Below are positions 58,654-64,000 of a stretch of 64,000 nt of DNA, in pieces. How positions within the stretch are numbered: position 1 is the stretch's first letter; every line of letters begins with the position of its first letter. Origin of the DNA: 34-65-8 sp963529855. GTDB taxonomy: Bacteria > Pseudomonadota > Alphaproteobacteria > Sphingomonadales > Sphingomonadaceae. The stretch spans positions 248,001 to 312,000 of the forward strand of contig CAURZK010000001.1 of the NCBI GenBank assembly GCA_963529855.1, read 5' to 3'. A program made the position numbers and the translations under genes. Under the pieces are notes generated by a model that was given only the letters and a program-made list of their open reading frames with translations, ran no database searches and had not been told where the DNA came from.

Positions 58654-59568
58654 ATGACCGCGACCCCTTCCCCTCTTACCGCCCCAGACCCTGCCAGCCT
58701 CGTCGACGGACTGGTGCGACTTCTGACCGTGGCCCGCGAAGACGAGGACCGCTTCACTGGCGCACCGCAGAAGGGCGGCGTCGGCCGGGTTTTCGGTGGC
58801 CAAGTCGTCGCCCAGGGGCTTCAGGCAGCGCAGGCAACCGCGCCTGACGGCATGGAAGCGCATTCGCTTCATGCCTATTTCCTGCGCGGCGGCGAGGAAG
58901 GGCCGCCGATCGATTACACCGTTGCCCGCGATCTTGATGGGCGCAGCTTTGCCAATCGCCGGGTCGTTGCCAGCCAGAACGGCGCCCCGATCCTGACACT
59001 GACTGCCAGTTTCCAGCGGCCCGAGGCGGGCCTCGAACACGACACATACGTCATGCCCGATCTTCCCGATCCCGACAGTCTGGCGAGCGACATGGAGATG
59101 CGGCGGAAGTTCATCGCGGAGATGGGCACGGTCAGCGAGGCCCAGCGCGCAGTGATGTTGCGCCCGCGCCCCATCGAAATGCGCACCGTGGACAAGCTCC
59201 ACTGGATGAACAGCGAGAAAAAGACACCGCAGGCGCGCAGCTGGTTCCGGACTGTCGCCCCCTTGCCCGATGATCCGGCGATCCATCGTGCGGTAATCGC
59301 CTATGCCAGCGATTATACCCTGCTGGGAACTTGCGCGCTGCCACACGGGCTGAGCTGGGCGCGCGGCGAGTTGAAAGGGGCCAGTCTCGACCACGCGATC
59401 TGGTTCCACCGCCCTGCGCGTGCCGACGAATGGCTGCTCTACGCCACCGACAGCCCCTGGAGCGGGGGCGGTCGCGGGATGAACCATGGCCGAATCTTCA
59501 ATCGTGCGGGCGAACTTGTCGCCAGTGTGGCGCAGGAAGGCGTTATCCGCCCCGCCCGGCGGGATTAG
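58654..59568 (+). CDS. tesB: Acyl-CoA thioesterase II
   Basis: 304 residues, double hot-dog fold. GRVFGGQVVAQGLQAAQATA (first hot-dog) and GASLDHAIWFHRPARADEWLL, then WSGGGRGMNHGRIFNRAGEL (second hot-dog) are TesB signatures. It hydrolyses acyl-CoA to fatty acid and CoA. It lies 34 bp after the JmjC gene, and its stop overlaps that of the convergent GH130 gene. Confidence 0.93.
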   Translation: MTATPSPLTAPDPASLVDGLVRLLTVAREDEDRFTGAPQKGGVGRVFGGQVVAQGLQAAQATAPDGMEAHSLHAYFLRGGEEGPPIDYTVARDLDGRSFANRRVVASQNGAPILTLTASFQRPEAGLEHDTYVMPDLPDPDSLASDMEMRRKFIAEMGTVSEAQRAVMLRPRPIEMRTVDKLHWMNSEKKTPQARSWFRTVAPLPDDPAIHRAVIAYASDYTLLGTCALPHGLSWARGELKGASLDHAIWFHRPARADEWLLYATDSPWSGGGRGMNHGRIFNRAGELVASVAQEGVIRPARRD

Positions 59569-60875
59569 CGCATCAAATCGAGCAGCGTGCGGATTTCGAT
59601 CGTGGCGAATCCGACCGCGCTGTCGGAAATGCCGTAGGGGATCAGCAAGCTGTCCTCCACTTTGAGCGCACCGCACGTGTAGATCACGTTGGGCACGTAT
59701 CCTTCGCGTTCGTCATCGACGGCGGTCAGGATCGGGTCTGCCGTGCGTCCGATCACACGCGAAGGATCGTCGAGATCGAGCAAGGCACAGCCAAGCGAAT
59801 ACTTGCGCATCGCCCCGACCCCATGGGTCAGGACAATCCACCCCTCGTCCGTTCGAATGGGACTGCCGCAATTTCCGATCTGGATGAATTCCCAGGGGAA
59901 CTTCGGCTCCATCAGCAGCACGCCCTCGTCATCCCAGTGCTCGAGATCGTCCGACTGCAACAGGTACAGGTTCTTGCCATCCTGCCGGCCCAGCATGGCA
60001 TAGCGACCGTTCACCTTCTGGGGAAACAGCGCCATCCCCTTGTTGCGGCCGGCCTCGCCAGTGACGGGCGCCAGTTCGAAGCAGCGGAAATCACGGGTCC
60101 GCAGCAATTCCGACCGGATCGAGGAGCCGGAGTAAGCCGTATATGTCCCGATCCATTCGTAATCGCCCCCGCCATGATCGAAACGGACCAGGCGCAGGTC
60201 TTCCAGGCCGCCCCGCTGTTGTTCGGTGATCGGGAAAATCACCGTGTTCGAAAGATTGCTCTCGGGATCGCGGTGAACCATCACCGATTGATCGGCATTG
60301 CTCAGCGAGGCGTCGTCGAGTTCCACCGACGTAGCAAAGGCGCCCTGAGGCCACAGATCGAAATTGCCATCGGGATAGGCAATGCCTTCGCGAAAGGCGA
60401 TGGTGCTGATGTGCCCCTCTCCCACTGCGCGCAGGCTCATGACGAAACGGCAGGCACCTTCGTCCATGCCGCTTTGATCGGGATGGGGCACGATCGACGG
60501 ATTCATCAGCGCCGCCGCCGCGTAGGTGTATTCGTGGCAGAAGAAGGCGCCGACCAGCTTCTTCCGTGTCGGCGAAATCGCCGGCATCGCTTTCGGCAAG
60601 GTCACGCAAACTTCCTGGAAGCGGCGCATGAACATCGCTTCGGTCTGCCAGTGACGCTCCTCGAAATCGGCGAGCACGAACTGGTATTCGCGCTCCACAG
60701 TTTCTTCGTCGAGCGCGAGGATATCCTCCACCAGTCGCTGAGCCCGATCGGAGGGCGCATTGGTCGATTGCCAGCCGAGGTGGAAGGGTCGCAAGACAAC
60801 GCGCCCCGGATCGGCAAACAGGCGGGTATCAAGTATACGCAAGGGGCTCGACGCGATCCGTACTCTCGTTTCCAA
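59565..60875 (-). CDS. Glycoside hydrolase family 130 protein (mannoside phosphorylase-like)
   Basis: 436 residues. The five-bladed propeller of GH130 is seen in NPSIVPHPDQSGMDEGACRF, EDLRLVRFDHGGGDYEWIGTY, RTDEGWIVLTHGVGAMRKYS and GYVPNVIYTCGALKVEDSLLIPYG. The conserved Asp/Glu and His positions of the family are there. GH130 enzymes phosphorolyse or hydrolyse beta-mannosides. It has no signal peptide. Its first 47 bases overlap the end of the GT4 gene, so they form a pair. The exact linkage cleaved cannot be told. Confidence 0.85.
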   Translation of the reverse strand: METRVRIASSPLRILDTRLFADPGRVVLRPFHLGWQSTNAPSDRAQRLVEDILALDEETVEREYQFVLADFEERHWQTEAMFMRRFQEVCVTLPKAMPAISPTRKKLVGAFFCHEYTYAAAALMNPSIVPHPDQSGMDEGACRFVMSLRAVGEGHISTIAFREGIAYPDGNFDLWPQGAFATSVELDDASLSNADQSVMVHRDPESNLSNTVIFPITEQQRGGLEDLRLVRFDHGGGDYEWIGTYTAYSGSSIRSELLRTRDFRCFELAPVTGEAGRNKGMALFPQKVNGRYAMLGRQDGKNLYLLQSDDLEHWDDEGVLLMEPKFPWEFIQIGNCGSPIRTDEGWIVLTHGVGAMRKYSLGCALLDLDDPSRVIGRTADPILTAVDDEREGYVPNVIYTCGALKVEDSLLIPYGISDSAVGFATIEIRTLLDLMR

Positions 60876-63177
60876 CGCGGGCGACTCCTGGCTGTTTTCT
60901 CGTCCGAGCCGTCAGCGCTAGCATGGCATGGTATGACATTTGATAGGCGAGGATGGATTCTGCACCGGAATTTTCATTCACCCCGCGCGGTGTCAGCCCG
61001 TCCTTGCAGCGCCCCGTCACCGGATCGCCCAGCACCGCGCCGCGATCGTTCGCGCCGCCGAACCAGGCCCAGGCTGCCTCTGCGCGATCCAGCCACCTCG
61101 GATCACCGCTGGCTGCAAATGCCGCCGAAGCCGCGTCGATAGCGGCCAGCGCTTCGAGCGGCTGCTGGTCGAACGGCAGGGGCGGGACCTCGCTGCTGCC
61201 CAGGCTGTCGGACCCGAGCGGCCGAAAATGACCACTGGGGGCGCTCTGCTGTTCCGTGATCCAGCGCAGGGAGTTCAGACCTTCGGCGATCAGATCATCC
61301 CGCCTGAGCGCGGTTCCAGCCCGCAGCAGAGCTTCGGAAAGGCGCGGATTGTCATAGCCGAGCACCGCTTCGAACCAGATCCACGCTGGCCGGCGCGAAA
61401 CATCCAGCAGCCAGCGCAGCCGTTCGGCCGCCTGCGTCATGGTTTGCCGAGCAGCCTCATGATCGGGTTTGACCGCGAGCACCTCGGCCGCACCCAGCAC
61501 CACGAATGCGAGCGTGCGGGGGCTTTCGAACTTGCTGATCGGTTCCAGCGCCTGATCGAATAGCCACAGCGCCCATTGCCGCAGCGCCGGATCTTTCGCC
61601 CGCGCGGCGCAATCGCCCAGCGCCCAGATCGCTCGCCCGTTCGAATCTTCCGATCCTTGATCCTCGCACCACGACCGGTCGAAGTTCATGAAGTTGCGGA
61701 ATACTGCACGGTCAGGGTTCCAGGCGTGCTGGACGAACGCCGCATAAGTTTGCGCACGCTGCACGGGCTCCCCGCCGGGTAGCCGGTGCATCAGCATCAG
61801 GGCCCGGGCATTATCGTCCAGACAGTATCCATGCCGACGGTCCGGGACAGGACCGATGGCGTGCTGCAGCATCCCGGTGGAATCGCTCATCGCATAAACC
61901 GCCGCCGGCGAGGGAAAGACGAGGTCGCCCTCCTGCCCGTTGGCAGCAGGGATTACACTTTCCACCAACGCAGCCGCGGCAGCCGCGAATCTGGGCCAAA
62001 TCGTCAGCCGCCCTCGCTGCCACGCGCGCTGCTGCATGGCGGCAAGGCGCTCCCGATCGCCAAGCAGCGTATTTACTGCTCTGGCGATCGCGCTGGAATC
62101 TCCCGGATCGACCAGCATCCCGACATCATCGGCCAAGAGTTCGCGCGCGTGAACATAGGGAGTGGAGATCACGGCCCGCCCCAGCGCCACTGCGTAACTC
62201 AAGGTCCCTGACGTCGACTGCTGCAAGCCCGGATAGGGGGTCAGATAAATGTCGCAGCCTTCCAGCGCGTCCAGCAATTGATCGGTTTCGAGGAAGCGGT
62301 TGTCCCATTCCACGTGCGCGGAAACGCCCAGGTTCTCTGCCAGGGCGACCAGGCGTTCACGATAAGCCTCCCCGTCGCGCGCGACCAGATCGGGATGGGT
62401 GGCCCCGACAATGCGGTAGGTCGTATCGGGAAAACGCGAGACAATGGCCGGAAGAGCCTCGATGACCCGCTCCAGCCCCTTCCCCGGGCCGAGCAGACCG
62501 AAGGTCATCAGAACATTGCGCCCGGAAAGGCCTAGCCGCGCCTTGGCCTGGTCACCCGCCGCAAGCGGCCGGTCGGGCGCGCCATGTTCGATCACGACAA
62601 CGCGTTCCGGGGGAACGCCATAGATATCCTGCAGCAGCGTAACTGAATGACGGGCCATTACCATGATCCGCGAGGCGCGCGCTGCCAGGCGCTTCACAAT
62701 GGCCAGTTGCCGGTCACTGGGGTGCTCGAGCACAGTATGGAGCGTGACGACGAGGGGTACGGCGATCCGATCGACCAGTTCGAGCACAAGCTCGCCGTCG
62801 GACCCGCCGAATATCCCGAACTCGTGCTGCAGCCATGCGACATCTGCGGCACCGGAGTTGATGCACGCCGCCGCATCGCGATAAGCCTGGCGATGATCGG
62901 ACGTGATTACATGGACATCGGGTTCGTAAACCAGGTTCCTGCTGCCATCTTCGAGCGCGAATACCTCCACCGCCATGTCGGATCGGTGGGCGGCAAGCTG
63001 TTCGCGAATATCGCTCGTAAACGTCGCAATGCCGCATCGGCGCGGCGTATACGTGCCAATCATTGCCACGCGCCGCGCGGTCGGCGAATGGCCGGCCCAG
63101 TCTGCGAAAATCGATCCTGTGGCATCCGCATCGTTGCCACCTTCCGATCGAATTATCCGGAGGTCACTCAGATCCAT
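60829..63177 (-). CDS. GT4-family glycosyltransferase with a C-terminal helical domain
   Basis: 782 residues. The GT-B N-terminal domain begins MIGTYTPRRCGIATFTSDIR and continues to a GT4 donor-binding domain with VLMTFGLLGPGKGLERVIEA, and GTLSYAVALGRAVISTPYVHARELLADDVGMLVDPGD (quoted in parts of the family pattern). After about residue 400 a long all-helical part (YCLDDNARALMLMHRL, WALGDCAARA, FKTPR-like segments) looks like an alpha-alpha toroid. This fused architecture with a GH130 gene beside it suggests making and trimming of a mannose-containing polymer or cell-surface glycan. Product unknown. Confidence 0.83.
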   Translation of the reverse strand: MDLSDLRIIRSEGGNDADATGSIFADWAGHSPTARRVAMIGTYTPRRCGIATFTSDIREQLAAHRSDMAVEVFALEDGSRNLVYEPDVHVITSDHRQAYRDAAACINSGAADVAWLQHEFGIFGGSDGELVLELVDRIAVPLVVTLHTVLEHPSDRQLAIVKRLAARASRIMVMARHSVTLLQDIYGVPPERVVVIEHGAPDRPLAAGDQAKARLGLSGRNVLMTFGLLGPGKGLERVIEALPAIVSRFPDTTYRIVGATHPDLVARDGEAYRERLVALAENLGVSAHVEWDNRFLETDQLLDALEGCDIYLTPYPGLQQSTSGTLSYAVALGRAVISTPYVHARELLADDVGMLVDPGDSSAIARAVNTLLGDRERLAAMQQRAWQRGRLTIWPRFAAAAAALVESVIPAANGQEGDLVFPSPAAVYAMSDSTGMLQHAIGPVPDRRHGYCLDDNARALMLMHRLPGGEPVQRAQTYAAFVQHAWNPDRAVFRNFMNFDRSWCEDQGSEDSNGRAIWALGDCAARAKDPALRQWALWLFDQALEPISKFESPRTLAFVVLGAAEVLAVKPDHEAARQTMTQAAERLRWLLDVSRRPAWIWFEAVLGYDNPRLSEALLRAGTALRRDDLIAEGLNSLRWITEQQSAPSGHFRPLGSDSLGSSEVPPLPFDQQPLEALAAIDAASAAFAASGDPRWLDRAEAAWAWFGGANDRGAVLGDPVTGRCKDGLTPRGVNENSGAESILAYQMSYHAMLALTARTRKQPGVARVGNESTDRVEPLAYT

Positions 63178-63522
63178 CGAATTTCACCGCCATCCCGCGT
63201 TCAACCACTGAAGCGTTAATGAACGAAACGGCTTTTGGGTTCCGCTGCAGCGCAGCAAAAATCATCTGGAGTACTTGATATTAGGCAACTATCCGTGCTG
63301 GATATGCGTCAAGCTGCGGTTGACGGAGTTCGCTGGTGACCGCTCGCGCAGTCAATCGCAGATTTTTCGCGCCAAGGCCGCACGTTTCGTGTAGGGGCCG
63401 CGTCAACGCCGTGCGCCGCGCCCTTCTCCGCGCCGCGCCTGACCTGGCCGGTGAAACGGCCCAGCTTCGACCCTGCCATCCTGCAAGCCGCCCGCCGCGG
63501 CAACGCTATCTGTTTGCGAGTA
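63178..63522. other. 345-bp intergenic region between GT4 and DEAD-box helicase genes
   Basis: Divergent promoters for the GT4 and DEAD-box genes must lie here. I see no convincing -35/-10 pair, no tRNA and no small ORF with a good ribosome binding site. TTGACG (63320-63325) has no matching -10. GGAACC occurs on the GT4 strand but lacks a correctly spaced CGTT for an EcfG promoter. Confidence 0.4.
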
Positions 63523-64000
63523 ATGATGAATTTCGAATCCCTTCCCCCCGCCATCGCCGAAGCCGTCGCTGAACGTGGCTATGCCGCGCCTACGCCTGTT
63601 CAGGCCGCCGTGCTCGACGAGCAGGCTCATGGCCGCGACCTGATCGTTTCCGCCCAGACCGGCTCGGGCAAGACGGTGGCCTTCGGCCTTGCCCTCGCCG
63701 AGGCTTTGCTGGCCGAAACCGGGCCGATGCCACTGGTCGAACGTCCACTGGCGCTGGTCATCGCGCCAACGCGCGAACTGGCCCTGCAGGTCAGCCGCGA
63801 GCTTGGTTGGCTCTACGCCAAGGCGGGCCTTCGCATCGCCACTTGCGTGGGCGGGATGGACGCTTCGAAGGAACGCCGTGCACTCAGGGCCGGGCCCGCA
63901 ATTGTGGTCGGCACGCCGGGCCGCTTGCGCGATCACCTCGAGCGCGGTGCGCTCGATCTTTCGGGTCTCGTCGGCGTTGTCCTCGACGAAGCGGACGAGA
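63523..64000 (+). CDS. DEAD-box RNA helicase, 5' part (runs off the window)
   Basis: 159 residues visible. The Q motif is YAAPTPVQ (20-27), Walker A AQTGSGKT (44-51), then APTRELALQVS (motif Ia), VGTPGRL (Ib), and at the edge VLDEADE (DEAD motif II). It would unwind or remodel RNA; the C-terminal half is missing, so the subtype (RhlE, DeaD, CsdA) cannot be given. Start codon ATGATG at 63523/63526 with AGTAATG context. The 5' leader is long. Confidence 0.93.
   Translation, partial: MMNFESLPPAIAEAVAERGYAAPTPVQAAVLDEQAHGRDLIVSAQTGSGKTVAFGLALAEALLAETGPMPLVERPLALVIAPTRELALQVSRELGWLYAKAGLRIATCVGGMDASKERRALRAGPAIVVGTPGRLRDHLERGALDLSGLVGVVLDEADE

Noticed and set aside
63190..63260. EcfG (general stress) promoter in front of the GT4 gene
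   Set aside because: GGAACC is present on the GT4 strand, but the nearest CGTT elements are 8 and 13 bases after GGAAC rather than 16-17, so the spacing does not fit.

Overview
The window looks like a chromosomal segment of a high-GC alphaproteobacterium, most likely a sphingomonad of the Erythrobacteraceae type. The marker genes support this: a CcrM-type GANTC adenine methylase, a ChvI/ChvG two-component system beside pckA with the short HPr kinase, RapZ, a mannose-type EIIA and HPr, a small aa3 oxidase subunit IV, and a K+-independent H+-pyrophosphatase next to hisG-hisD-nusB-thiL. Coding density is high and neighbouring genes often overlap by 1 to 8 bases. I saw no rRNA, tRNA, insertion sequence, prophage, integrase or CRISPR array.

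Layout. 0-8 kb: a tiny cytochrome oxidase subunit, a degenerate NtrC-like response regulator, an SDR, folP, ccrM with a signal-rich upstream region, an ankyrin protein, and rnhB head-to-head with a PQQ-type sugar dehydrogenase lipoprotein. 8-11 kb: a run of GNAT, DUF1285, Nudix and CCA-adding enzyme. 11-18 kb: a secreted repeat protein, parC, a DJ-1/PfpI protein, and an Fe-S gene group (two tandem cysteine desulfurases plus a [2Fe-2S] ferredoxin) divergent from an alpha/beta hydrolase. 18-26.6 kb: TonB with a structured leader, a DUF885 lipoprotein, an OmpA-domain protein, an NhaP-type antiporter and a large TolB-amidohydrolase fusion. 26.7-33 kb: pckA divergent from chvI-chvG-hprK-rapZ-EIIA-HPr-trmH. 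33-41 kb: mostly housekeeping genes (rmuC, def, recR, fmt, truA), a Cys-rich copper-storage-like protein, and a short tandem repeat between recR and def.

41-50 kb: an HxlR regulator diverges from a tightly packed eight-gene operon (VOC, DUF1428, GST, double VOC, GST, VOC, RibD-like reductase, GST). It is followed by dnaJ-like/bolA and by pirin, SDR and epoxide-hydrolase-like genes. This is the most accessory-looking part and reads as an inducible electrophile/quinone detoxification module; two matching imperfect palindromes lie across the regulator start. 50-59.6 kb: hisG-hisD-nusB-thiL, hppA, a BioF2-like acyltransferase coupled to a JmjC/cupin protein, and tesB. 59.6-63.2 kb: a GH130 glycosidase/phosphorylase and a GT4 glycosyltransferase in one transcription unit. 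The window ends inside a DEAD-box helicase.

The points most worth following are: the ccrM upstream region (exact DnaA box, CtrA-like box and five GANTC sites in about 170 bp); the HxlR-controlled thiol detoxification operon with its paired operators; the NtrC-family protein that has lost the GAFTGA threonine and both arginine-finger positions; the tonB leader with a Zur-like box and a perfect 10-bp hairpin touching the ribosome binding site; and the acyltransferase-JmjC gene pair.
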